Assembly: GCA_963676075.2 (NCBI GenBank)
Contig: CAXXNZ010000019.1
Span: forward strand, 1 to 64,000
Direction of reading: 5' to 3'
From: JAHJQZ01 sp963676075
GTDB taxonomy: Bacteria; Pseudomonadota; Alphaproteobacteria; Rhizobiales; Devosiaceae
DNA: 64,000 bases
Shown here: in pieces, positions 16,573 to 24,346 of the stretch
Layout: the number at the start of each line of letters is the position of its first letter
How positions within the stretch are numbered: position 1 is the first letter of the stretch
Program-made: the position numbers and the translations under genes
Notes under the pieces: model-generated
The model's database searches: none
What the model was told of the DNA's origin: nothing
Seen by the model: the letters and a program-made list of their open reading frames with translations, nothing else

Positions 16573-17244
16573 TCACTGCGCCCCCGGCGCGCGGCACCCT
16601 TCGAGCCAGACATCGTCGTGATCGAGCGGCGCGCAGTCTCCGGCCACGAGGCGTTCTATCCGTCCGGCACGTTCATCCAGGGCGGCATCGCTTCCTGTCA
16701 GGCGATAGGATGTCGGCGCGATCAGGACAGCGATCAGCCGAAGGAATTCGGCGTCGCTCAGTTCCGCCGGCGGACGGCCGAAAATGGCGGCGCTGGCGGT
16801 GTGAAGACCGATCATCCAGCCGTCGGGACCTTCGCCCATTTCGAGGGTGTCCAGCCACAGCGCGAGAATCTGGTCCTTCGACAGGCTTTGCTCCAGGCCC
16901 AGTGCATAGCCGGTCTGGCGAATCTTGCCGATGCCCGGCTGGAATTTCTCGAATGCAAGGCGCTTGGAAAGCGACTGGCTGATGGTCGTCGCGCCGGCGC
17001 CGGGCGTTGTGAAATCCACGCCGGAATGTTTCTCGAAACTCGGATCCTGAACCTTCAAAAGCATGGCCAGATGTCCGGCGCCGAGCGCATCGCCGCCGCG
17101 TCCCTGGCTTATCAGCACGTCGGCCTTGGCGCGGAGCCTGTCGGCGTCGGACGTGGCATCCCAATAGCCTTTGGCGCCGTAGGCCAAAACGGCAACGAGG
17201 AGCAACCCGATGACAATGCCCGCATAGCTCAGCGTTTTTTTCAT
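16573..17244 (-). CDS. GT51-like transglycosylase-domain protein, catalytic Glu missing
   Basis: A 223-residue protein with one N-terminal membrane anchor (MKKTLSYAGIVIGLLLVAVLA) and a peptidoglycan glycosyltransferase-like domain. PSFEKHSGVDFTTPGAGATTISQSLSKRLAFEKF corresponds to the EDxxFxxHxGxD and GGSTITQQLAKN motifs of family GT51. The general-base glutamate of ED is Gln here (VQDPSF). In the SKxxILELYLN motif the glutamate is Ala (SKDQILALWLD). Related small 'transglycosylase domain' proteins with similar changes exist, so this may be a non-catalytic or altered member rather than a cell-wall polymerase such as MtgA. No operon partner. Confidence 0.7.
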   Translation of the reverse strand: MKKTLSYAGIVIGLLLVAVLAYGAKGYWDATSDADRLRAKADVLISQGRGGDALGAGHLAMLLKVQDPSFEKHSGVDFTTPGAGATTISQSLSKRLAFEKFQPGIGKIRQTGYALGLEQSLSKDQILALWLDTLEMGEGPDGWMIGLHTASAAIFGRPPAELSDAEFLRLIAVLIAPTSYRLTGSDAALDERAGRIERLVAGDCAPLDHDDVWLEGCRAPGAQ

Positions 17245-17673
17245 CTGGTCGGCATTCCCGAATCTTCCGCGTCCCGCGATCCTTTTTCGCTTCCTGAAGA
17301 GAGAGCATGGCCTTTTCGTGGAGCTTTGTGGAAAGCGACCGATGGGACGGTTTTCTCGCTTTGCTCGGGTGCGACTTCTGATACCGCCCTGAGGCCACGG
17401 GAAGCCTCGGCATCAGTCCGATACCGCAAAAGGCAAACAAGGCGCGACCGCATCCTGCCGCGGACTCCAACCTTAAACGCTCGTCGCGCCTGCGCCTGTG
17501 GTCGAATGGGGGGAGTATGGGGGATGCGGAAAGGGAGGGGACAAGTTTTTTTGGGGCGGGCTTAGTGAGGGGGCGGATTGGGTGCGTTTGGTGAACTGTC
17601 TCCGTAATTCTCACCGAAATTGTAGTATTCTCCAGCGAGTCGCAGTGCTGCGAATCAATTTGAAGCTGACAGC
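17245..17673. other. Intergenic gap before the low-GC gene
   Basis: No supported gene. The stretch 17500-17580 is G-rich on the plus strand, and base composition drops from about 17580 on, marking the left edge of the foreign-looking block that continues through 18783. No inverted repeats, tRNA end or IS ends were found at the edge. Confidence 0.4.
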
Positions 17674-18783
17674 ATGGCTGAGCCTGACGCTCCTAACATC
17701 TGGATTGAGCGGAATGGTGGACCGGAACCGATCACACCACGCTTTTTCGAATTTCTCGAGAAGAGAATGTCGGGTCTTTCGCTCGACCTCGACGGCGACA
17801 AAGAAACACGCCCAGACTATGAGTGCTTAGGCGGGGCCTTGGTTGTAGAGATCAAGAGCCTGGAGGGCGATCCGTCCGAGCGGCTTGAAAACGTTGTCGC
17901 TCCGGCAAAGGAGCGTGAGAATTGGCCGAAATTTTTCGGTGAGTGGTCATCGCAAGCAGTTCTCAAGAACCTCCCTGAAGATGAGCGGGAAGCACTCCGC
18001 AAGAGACTATTTGATCGATTGGCACGGGCCATCGTCTCTCACATTAAGAAGGCGAACAGCCAACTCACACATTTCTGCAAAGGTCGATCGGGGGTTCATC
18101 TCCGTCTCCTGGTCCTCATCAACGAGGATTTTATGGAGTACGATCCAAACGCCGTTGGCTTTGCGGTCCAGCGGGAATTGCGGCGCACTGATGCCCGAGG
18201 TCTTCCCAAGTATGCAGGAATTGACGCTGTGCTCTACCTGACCGAGAGACACGCGACCCAAGCTCAAGGTCGAGTGACATTCCCCATCCTTGTTGTTCAT
18301 GGCCCGACCGTCGCTCAAAACAGGGTTGCGCTAGAGTTAATTCGTCGAATTGCGGAGCGTTGGGCCAAATGGTCTAGCGGAATGGAGGCTCTTAAAACGC
18401 CCGCTGACATCGAAGGGTTCGTCCCGGTCACCGAAAACCCAAAAAGATTGAGACGGCAAGACGTATGGGCACGCGATTACAAGCATAGACCATATATGCG
18501 CAAATGGAGCGATGAAGAGGTGATCGGCTTTTGGGATTTCACCTCGCTAATGTCGCTTCTCGCTTTTCATGTCGATCCACCGAAGCGGCTACCTCAAGAG
18601 AGCGTAACTGAGCTCATGGAAAAGACGACGCATTTAATGCAGGAGTTTGCGCACCGGGGGATTGCTTTGGATCGGCTAAAGCCCACTAAAGAGCGGAATG
18701 AGGCGGCGATTGGGAAGGTCGCACTTGGTCCGGCGGTTCAAGAATGGCTTAGGAAGCAAGTCGAGCACATGAAGCAAGAGTGA
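17674..18783 (+). CDS. PD-(D/E)XK-nuclease-like protein of unknown role
   Basis: A 369-residue soluble protein with no recognised full-length family. Near residue 48 it has RPDYECLGGALVVEIKSLEGD. A PD, an eight-residue hydrophobic strand and EIK have the spacing of the catalytic core of PD-(D/E)XK nucleases (restriction enzymes, Holliday-junction and defence nucleases). The rest is mixed alpha/beta with a conserved-looking RDYKHRPYMRKWSDEEVIGFWDF. Codon use and GC are clearly below neighbouring genes (many TTT, AAA, ATT codons), suggesting horizontal transfer. It lies directly upstream of the HigBA module. A defence or DNA-repair role is inference; the motif alone is suggestive, not proof. 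Confidence 0.6.
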   Translation: MAEPDAPNIWIERNGGPEPITPRFFEFLEKRMSGLSLDLDGDKETRPDYECLGGALVVEIKSLEGDPSERLENVVAPAKERENWPKFFGEWSSQAVLKNLPEDEREALRKRLFDRLARAIVSHIKKANSQLTHFCKGRSGVHLRLLVLINEDFMEYDPNAVGFAVQRELRRTDARGLPKYAGIDAVLYLTERHATQAQGRVTFPILVVHGPTVAQNRVALELIRRIAERWAKWSSGMEALKTPADIEGFVPVTENPKRLRRQDVWARDYKHRPYMRKWSDEEVIGFWDFTSLMSLLAFHVDPPKRLPQESVTELMEKTTHLMQEFAHRGIALDRLKPTKERNEAAIGKVALGPAVQEWLRKQVEHMKQE

Positions 18784-18814
18784 GCTTGTGTCTTGCTTAG
18801 TCTTCCATAACGCC

Positions 18815-18843
18815 TTGCGTCATATAACGCAGTACGTTATATT
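18815..18843 (+). promoter_or_regulatory. higBA promoter with palindromic operator
   Basis: TTGCGT (18815-18820), 17-base spacer, TATATT (18838-18843) forms the promoter. Over the spacer and -10 lies ATAACG-cagta-CGTTAT (18824-18840), a perfect inverted repeat, the expected site for autorepression by HigA or the HigBA complex. Confidence 0.75.
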
Positions 18844-18848
18844 CCTTC

Positions 18849-19133
18849 ATGATCCGCAGCTTTGCCGATCCCGAAACGGAACTGATCTGGTCTGGACGGC
18901 GGAGTCGCAAGCTGCCGGCGGACATCCAGTCCGTGGCCTTGCGAAAGCTGCGCATGCTCAATCAGGCGCGGGTGTTGCAGGACATGCGCGTGCCGCCCGG
19001 CAACCGACTCGAAGCCTTGAAGGGCGCGCGCAAGGGGCAGCACAGCATTCGGATCAATGATCAATGGCGTATCTGCTTTGACTGGCAGGACGGAGGACCG
19101 AGCAATGTCGAAATCGTCGACTATCATGACTGA
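18849..19133 (+). CDS. higB: HigB/RelE-family toxin
   Basis: A 94-residue basic protein (MIRSFADPETELIWSGRRSRKLP) with the RelE/HigB fold pattern: ALRKLRMLNQARVLQDMRVPPGNRLEALKGARKGQHSIRINDQWRICF. The motifs RLEAL and HSIRINDQWRICF are the core strands of HigB ribosome-dependent mRNA interferases. The toxin-first order and four-base-level overlap with the antitoxin gene are typical of higBA. Expression is probably repressed by the antitoxin through the palindrome just upstream. Such modules act in persistence, plasmid or island maintenance, or phage defence. Confidence 0.9.
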   Translation: MIRSFADPETELIWSGRRSRKLPADIQSVALRKLRMLNQARVLQDMRVPPGNRLEALKGARKGQHSIRINDQWRICFDWQDGGPSNVEIVDYHD

Positions 19134-19419
19134 GCTTTTGCCCAATCCGCATCCCGGCGAAATCCTGCTTGAAGACTTCCTCAAGCCAATGGCGCTCAGC
19201 CAGAACGCTCTTGCCCGCGCCGTGCATGTGCCGCCGCGCAGGATCAACGAGATCGTTCTCGGCAAGCGGGCGATGACCGCCGACACCGACCTGAGGCTGA
19301 CCCGCTATTTCGGCATGTCCGAGGGGTTCTTTCTCGGACTGCAGGCGGATTACGACCTCATGCAGCGGCGCCGGGAAATCGCGGGCGAGTTGAATACGAT
19401 CACGCCGCGGGCTGCATAG
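19105..19419 (+). CDS. higA: HigA-family antitoxin (XRE HTH)
   Basis: A 104-residue antitoxin (MSKSSTIMTELLPNPHPGE). LPNPHPGEILLEDFLKPMALSQNALARAVHVPPRRINEIVLGKRAMTADTDLRL is the signature HigA helix-turn-helix. It neutralises HigB and represses the operon. The ATG at 19105 was chosen because GGAGG lies 9 bases before it inside higB; ATG 19126 would also work. The two genes overlap by about 29 bp, so translation is likely coupled. Confidence 0.9.
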   Translation: MSKSSTIMTELLPNPHPGEILLEDFLKPMALSQNALARAVHVPPRRINEIVLGKRAMTADTDLRLTRYFGMSEGFFLGLQADYDLMQRRREIAGELNTITPRAA

Positions 19420-19483
19420 GCAGCGGTTTCGCCGTGTGCGTGAGAGGCATCGCTCTCAATCCGCTCGGCGTCGACATCACGCT

Positions 19484-19531
19484 CGCCTTTGCGGGCGCAC
19501 AGCCGCCTGCTGTGAGTCTTCCAGCCTTGAA
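19484..19531. repeat. 48-bp diverged repeat, copy A
   Basis: This stretch matches 21815-21862 at about 40 of 48 positions (CGCCTTT-n-CGGGCGCAC-nn-CCGCCTGCT, then GCCTTGAA). Each copy lies just past the stop of a plus-strand gene (higA, and the nucleotidyltransferase-like gene). The origin is unknown. Confidence 0.55.
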
Positions 19532-19572
19532 GTTGCCGATTGGAATGCGGAGGAGGCGAAAAGCGAGTGCGC

Positions 19573-20604
19573 TCAGTGAAGCAGGTCCGTGAGCGAATCC
19601 TTCCAGGACTTGCGGTCAATTCTGGTGCCATCGAGCAGTATGGCGCCATCGGGAATGGGGCCTCTTTTCATCCCGAAACGGGCGAGCGCGGTTTTGTCGA
19701 AGCCATAGTAATAGAAGTCCTCCTGGGCCCAACTCAGCGTTGGCACGTATGCGGTCTCGATCAATCGCTTGCCGAGCAGTTCTCCGGACCACAGATGCCC
19801 GCCGACGACGCCCGAGCCGAGCAGAGCATCGAACGAGGTGAAGACCGGAGCCTTTGATGCCGCCGACAACTCTTTTGCCACGTCATAGGGAGTGAAACTG
19901 GCACCCGTTTTGTCCTTGTGCATCGGGCTGTAGATGATCACGTCGCGAGGCTCCAGCTTGGACGCCTGTCTCAGGAGGTCCTCGTAGGCGAATGCCTGCG
20001 ACCAGTCTTCGGATTTCCGACCGAGTATTTCCGAAAGCATACTGGATATATTTGCCTTTTGTTCGGCGATGTGATTTCCGACAATAATGACACGTCCGAG
20101 GTCGGGCATCAGGCGTCCGATGATTTCGACCGTCTTCTCGTAGGCGATCGCCATCACGACCGTCTCTCCCCGGCCGATGCCGGCGGCATTGAAATTTATG
20201 ATCGCATGACCATCGTAGACCAGCTTCAGCGGGTAGAACGCTTCGTCCGCCTGAACAAGCCGGGCCGCGGGAATGCCCTCCGTCAGTAGCAGGCCGAATT
20301 CGGAGACATCGTATTTGGCGGCGATTTCGGTGAGGCGCGTGTCGTTTTCTCCGGCAGGATCGCGGTACAGATCGAGGCTTTCGATATGGATTTCCGGCCC
20401 CTCGTCGCCATATTCGGCCTCATATGTCGCCAGCTGCTCGGCAATGCCCTGTCTTATCTTCGCCTGCCACGGAAGCGCGTCGTTGCCGGACAATAGGATA
20501 AGGACCCTGTGAGGATACTGCCCGGGAGTCTCAGCCTTGGCGGACACGCCGGCGCCGGCAAGCGCAATGAGAACAACAAGGAACAGCTTAATCGCAGGAG
20601 CCAT
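19573..20604 (-). CDS. ABC-transporter substrate-binding-like periplasmic protein
   Basis: A 343-residue protein with signal peptide (MAPAIKLFLVVLIALAGAGVSAKA). The mature part has two Rossmann-like lobes: HRVLILLSGNDALPWQAKIRQGI at the start, then LLLTEGIPAARLV, GRVIIVGNHIAEQKAN, DVIIYSPMHKDKTG and APVFTSFDALLGSGVVGGHL. The order matches the ABC_sub_bind/periplasmic sensor type often fused to histidine kinases or diguanylate cyclases. Here it is free-standing with no permease or ATPase genes. The start at 20604 is preceded by GGAG and gives the signal peptide. The ligand is unknown. It could feed a signalling protein elsewhere. Confidence 0.65.
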   Translation of the reverse strand: MAPAIKLFLVVLIALAGAGVSAKAETPGQYPHRVLILLSGNDALPWQAKIRQGIAEQLATYEAEYGDEGPEIHIESLDLYRDPAGENDTRLTEIAAKYDVSEFGLLLTEGIPAARLVQADEAFYPLKLVYDGHAIINFNAAGIGRGETVVMAIAYEKTVEIIGRLMPDLGRVIIVGNHIAEQKANISSMLSEILGRKSEDWSQAFAYEDLLRQASKLEPRDVIIYSPMHKDKTGASFTPYDVAKELSAASKAPVFTSFDALLGSGVVGGHLWSGELLGKRLIETAYVPTLSWAQEDFYYYGFDKTALARFGMKRGPIPDGAILLDGTRIDRKSWKDSLTDLLH

Positions 20605-21104
20605 ATTTTCTCCAGAGCCAGGAATAGATGCTGTCGAATGCGTCTCCGTGAAAGCAAGCTGAGACTTGGCGACAGTATCAAATCTCATACATGCGAAATC
20701 ATACTAGGTATTTCGCAGACGTAGGTCTTAAATTGGGGGGAAACTAATTTACTGTAAAAATGCGGATACAACAACGGCACTAAGGATCAGGAAGAAATGT
20801 GTACTACATTTATGTAGTTGGAGATCATGGAGCGGCGCGCCGAATACCGCTTCACCGCAAGCGGCGGTCGCCCATGATCCGCGTTGCGCGTTTTGCATTT
20901 CGTGCATTTGGCGATCCCGTCATCACTACGCCGTGTCTCCATCGCCGTGATTGCCCGTTTGTGCGGCCGATAATGGATGGCGGGAACCCTCGGGATGCAT
21001 GGGGCGTCGCTTTGGCTGCTCGACGGCCCCCGAATGCCGTGGGACAAGCCTGTGCATGGCAGGGGCGGACGCGGTGTGCGTGTTCAGAAAGAGCGAGGAC
21101 ATCC
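20605..21104. other. AT-rich gap with two inverted repeats
   Basis: No gene is supported. Two inverted repeats stand out: TGCGAAAT (20692-20699) with ATTTCGCA (20710-20717), and ACTACAT-TT-ATGTAGT (20803-20818). Either may be an operator for a flanking gene. 20700-20830 is AT-rich, consistent with promoters. Confidence 0.45.
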
Positions 21105-21788
21105 ATGAAGACGGCGTGCGATATTCGGGGCGAAAGCGTCGTTTTCCGCGTTTCGGAGTTTGACCCAAAATACGTGCCGGTACTGGAAGCGTGCGCTTTC
21201 GCCAGACAGGGTGACGCGTTCACCAAATCCTATCCGGCAAGCGCGCCGAACATCGACAGGATCGTCGTGCGCTTCCGCGGTCACGCCGAGGAAATGTTCG
21301 ACCAGATGGGCTATTTCGCGCCTGTCCCGTGGGAACGGGCGTTGTCCGAGTTCGCCGATAGGGTCGAGGGGACAGGCGCGGACTGGTGGCTGACCGGCAG
21401 TTGCGCCGTGTGCGTCAGGGGTATCCCGCTCAATCCGCACGACGTCGACATCATGATCGCCTCTGCCGATGTTCCCTTGTTCAACGAGATCTTCGCCGAC
21501 GACCTGATCGAGCCTCTCATCCCCTGTAGTGGCTGGGTTGCCAAGGATTTCGGCGTCATCTTCCGCCACGCCAGAATCGACATCGCGTCGGACCCACAGG
21601 CGTTCGTCGATACCCCTGAACCCGTCGATTTCGGCCCCTACGCCGGCGAGCATCTCGAAGAGGTCCGCTGGCAAGGGCTGACACTGAAAGTGCCACCACT
21701 CGCCCTGTCCCTAAACGTCAACAAGAAACGGGGACGAACCGAACGGGCGGAAACGATTGCGCACTATCTGGCAGAAGGGTTGGTTTGA
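21105..21788 (+). CDS. Nucleotidyltransferase-fold protein
   Basis: A 227-residue protein (MKTACDIRGESVVFRVSEF). The centre reads DWWLTGSCAVCVRGIPLNPHDVDIMI, the G-S-x-A...R-G...D-x-D signature of the polymerase-beta/MNT nucleotidyltransferase fold. A further acidic residue follows in RIDIASD. The C-terminal part, LEEVRWQGLTLKVPPLALSLNVNKKRGRTER, resembles the tail of AbiEii-like or aminoglycoside-type NTases, but no partner gene (HEPN, AbiEi) is next to it. Target unknown. The ATG at 21105 has a GAGCGAGGA region before it, and the longer frame upstream (from 20799) is low-quality sequence. Confidence 0.65.
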   Translation: MKTACDIRGESVVFRVSEFDPKYVPVLEACAFARQGDAFTKSYPASAPNIDRIVVRFRGHAEEMFDQMGYFAPVPWERALSEFADRVEGTGADWWLTGSCAVCVRGIPLNPHDVDIMIASADVPLFNEIFADDLIEPLIPCSGWVAKDFGVIFRHARIDIASDPQAFVDTPEPVDFGPYAGEHLEEVRWQGLTLKVPPLALSLNVNKKRGRTERAETIAHYLAEGLV

Positions 21789-21814
21789 TCCCTCAGTAGC
21801 TGCCGGATTGCCTT

Positions 21815-21862
21815 CGCCTTTTCGGGCGCACCACCGCCTGCTATGAATCCGCCGGCCTTGAA
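21815..21862. repeat. 48-bp diverged repeat, copy B
   Basis: Partner of 19484-19531, with about eight differences and no gaps. It lies 26 bp past the stop of the nucleotidyltransferase-like gene. On the minus strand both copies encode the peptide CARKGE in a non-coding frame. Confidence 0.55.
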
Positions 21863-21954
21863 ACGGTCCTTTGCCCGCGTGCCTTCGCGGAGCTCGGACG
21901 GGTTGCAAATTGAAAAAGCCGGCGAGTCCATCCGGCCCAGGTGATTGAATCAAA

Positions 21955-24141
21955 ATGACGAACTTGATTTCGCGATTTCTGGCACCCTCAGCCGGCGACG
22001 GTGATGTAGCGAGTGCGGCCGCACGGCTCGATGACGATGGCTACGACCTTTGGCTGCGCTACCTGCCGCTGGCGGAGGCGCGCAAAACGGCGGTTGGCGC
22101 AAATGCCACCGCGCTGGTTGTGGGCGATGAAACGCCGGTGCTGAAATCGGCGCGGGCGGAGCTCGAACGGGCGCTGTTCGCCATGCTGATCGCGCCGGTT
22201 CCGGTCCGGTTTGCCAAAGCGGGAGTGACGGGTGCCATCGAGGCGGGCGCCATACTTGTTGGCACGCCACAAAGCCTGCCGGTGCTGGCAACGCTCGATC
22301 TGCCCCTCGGGGGACTCGGCACGGAGGGTTATGTCGTCAGAAGCGCCAAGATCGATGGTGTGCCCGTCACTGTCATCGCGGCGAATGAAGATGTTGGCGT
22401 CCTCTACGGCTGTTTTGCCTTTCTGAGGCACATCCAGACGGGCGGCGCGCCGGACAGTATCGATCTCGTCTCGGCTCCGAAACTGGCGCTCAGACTGCTC
22501 AATCATTGGGACAATCTCGATGGCAGCATTGAGCGCGGCTATGCCGGATTTTCCATCTGGGACTGGTGGACGCTGCCGGATCATACCGATCCCCGCTACA
22601 TCGATTACGCCCGCGCCACGGCTTCGATCGGCATCAACGGCACGGTGCTGAACAACGTCAACGCCGCGCCCGACATGCTATCGCCCTTCTACCTCGTGAG
22701 GGTCGCCAAGCTCGCCGACATCTTCAGGCCCTATGGCATAAAGGTTTTCCTGTCGGTCAATTTTGCCACGCCGAAAGATCTCGACGGGTTGCCGAGCATC
22801 GATCCGCTCGATGCCGAGGTGCGCGACTGGTGGCAGCGCAAGGCTGACGAGATCTATGCCCTGATCCCGGATTTCGGCGGCTTTCTGGTCAAGGCCAATT
22901 CCGAAGGCCAGCCCGGCCCGAACGACAGCGGGCGCAACCATGCCGACGGCGCCAACATGATCGCGGATGCGCTGGCGCCGCATGGCGGCATATTGATCTG
23001 GCGCACCTTCGTTTATTCTTCCGATCCGGTCGCCGACCGCGCCGCCGAAGCGCTCGATGAATTCAAGCCGCTCGATGGCGCGTTCCGGCCCAATGTCATC
23101 CTGCAGGTCAAGAACGGGCCGGTGGACTTCCAGCCACGCGAGCCGTTTTCGCCGATTTTCGGCCAGATGACCAAAACGTCGGTGATGATGGAATTCCAGA
23201 TCACCAAGGAATATCTCGGGCAGGCGACGCATCTTTGCTATCTCGGCCCATGCTTTGAGGAAGTGCTGCAATTCGACACCTATGTTGCCGGCAAGGGCAC
23301 GAGCGTCGCCAATATCCTCAAGGGCGAAGCCTATCCGCAAACCATGACCGGCATGGCCGGCGTCGCCAATATCGGCACCGACCGCGCCTGGACTGGCGGC
23401 GTGTTCAACCAGGCGAACTGGTATGCCTTCGGGCGGCTCGCCTGGGACCCGGACGCCAGCGCCCGCGAGATTGCCGAGGAGTGGGTGAAGATGAGCTTCG
23501 GCACGGCGGAAGCTGTCGTGGGTCCGATCGTCGACATAATGATGGGTTCGCACGAGGTGCTGGTGAACTACATGATGCCGCTGGGGCTGCATCATCAGTT
23601 CGCGACCGGCCACCACTACGGCCCCGGCCCGTGGATTTCCGACCTCACCCGTCCGGAATGGAACCCGACGTACTATAACCGCGCCGACAAAAACGGCGTC
23701 GGTTTCGACCGCACCAGAACCGGCAGCAATGCCGTCGCCCAATATGCGCCCGAACTGGCGGCGCTTTTCGCCGACCCGCAGGCCTTCGATGAGAAATACC
23801 TGCTGTGGTTCCACCACGTGCCGTGGGATTTCACAACGAAGTCGGGCAAGACCCTGTGGGCGGCTCTGGTCGAGAAATTCGATTCCGGCGTCGCCGGGGT
23901 GGGGGCGATGCGGGAGACCTGGCAACAAATGAAGCCCCATGTCGATGCGCGCCGCTTTGCTCAGGTGAATGCTTTCCTCGCCATCCAGCAGCGCGAAGCC
24001 CAATGGTGGCGCGATGCGTCGCTTGCCTATTTCGGCGCGGTTTCGGGCCTGCCCATGCCCGACGGCCACGCCCCGCCGGCGCACCCGCTCGAGCATTACA
24101 AGGTGCTGGAATTCCGCTTTGCACCGGGCCGTCCGGAATAG
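21955..24141 (+). CDS. aguA: Alpha-glucuronidase, GH67
   Basis: A 728-residue cytoplasmic enzyme that removes (4-O-methyl)-glucuronic acid from the non-reducing ends of xylo-oligosaccharides. It has the small N-terminal alpha/beta domain (VGTPQSLPVLATLDL, GYVVRSA), then the TIM barrel: SIWDWWTLPDHTDPRYIDYARATASIGINGTVLNNVNA, the acid glutamate in FLVKANSEGQPGP, and ILQVKNGPVDFQPREPFSPIFG. A helical C-terminal domain follows with DRTRTGS and WWRDASLAYF. No signal peptide. No xylan genes or transporters are adjacent, so substrate uptake must be encoded elsewhere. Full length for the family. Confidence 0.95.
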   Translation: MTNLISRFLAPSAGDGDVASAAARLDDDGYDLWLRYLPLAEARKTAVGANATALVVGDETPVLKSARAELERALFAMLIAPVPVRFAKAGVTGAIEAGAILVGTPQSLPVLATLDLPLGGLGTEGYVVRSAKIDGVPVTVIAANEDVGVLYGCFAFLRHIQTGGAPDSIDLVSAPKLALRLLNHWDNLDGSIERGYAGFSIWDWWTLPDHTDPRYIDYARATASIGINGTVLNNVNAAPDMLSPFYLVRVAKLADIFRPYGIKVFLSVNFATPKDLDGLPSIDPLDAEVRDWWQRKADEIYALIPDFGGFLVKANSEGQPGPNDSGRNHADGANMIADALAPHGGILIWRTFVYSSDPVADRAAEALDEFKPLDGAFRPNVILQVKNGPVDFQPREPFSPIFGQMTKTSVMMEFQITKEYLGQATHLCYLGPCFEEVLQFDTYVAGKGTSVANILKGEAYPQTMTGMAGVANIGTDRAWTGGVFNQANWYAFGRLAWDPDASAREIAEEWVKMSFGTAEAVVGPIVDIMMGSHEVLVNYMMPLGLHHQFATGHHYGPGPWISDLTRPEWNPTYYNRADKNGVGFDRTRTGSNAVAQYAPELAALFADPQAFDEKYLLWFHHVPWDFTTKSGKTLWAALVEKFDSGVAGVGAMRETWQQMKPHVDARRFAQVNAFLAIQQREAQWWRDASLAYFGAVSGLPMPDGHAPPAHPLEHYKVLEFRFAPGRPE

Positions 24142-24235
24142 GCGGTGTCGGGTACGGGGGAGCGGCGGAGACCTGCACCGGCATACGAGCCGGATGGGTC
24201 CATTCGCGCCATTGCCCCGACGCGGCGGTGACAGT

Positions 24236-24346
24236 AGGTTGCCGCTCGCGCGACCGGCGACGGATGGAGTGAACCATCGGGGAGCGCGGTGATTGGTGCA
24301 TCGACCGCCTGGGTGCTCCGGATCGAACAGATCACGGAGCTTTATC
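24236..24346 (+). promoter_or_regulatory. ZTP (pfl) riboswitch with SD-hiding platform
   Basis: The pfl/ZTP aptamer core is seen as GCGCGACCGGCG, a GATGG/CCATC stem, CGGGGAGCG, and the hallmark CCGCCTGGG (24305-24313). It binds the purine intermediate ZMP/ZTP, which accumulates when 10-formyl-tetrahydrofolate is short. After the aptamer, GCTCCG (24315-24320) can pair with CGGAGC (24335-24340), the ribosome binding site of the purH-like gene. The same GCTCC can pair instead with GGAGC of the aptamer (24280-24284). This suggests translational switching: ligand binding would free the ribosome binding site. The ZTP identity rests on motif match and the downstream gene; the switch mechanism is inference. 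Confidence 0.88.
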
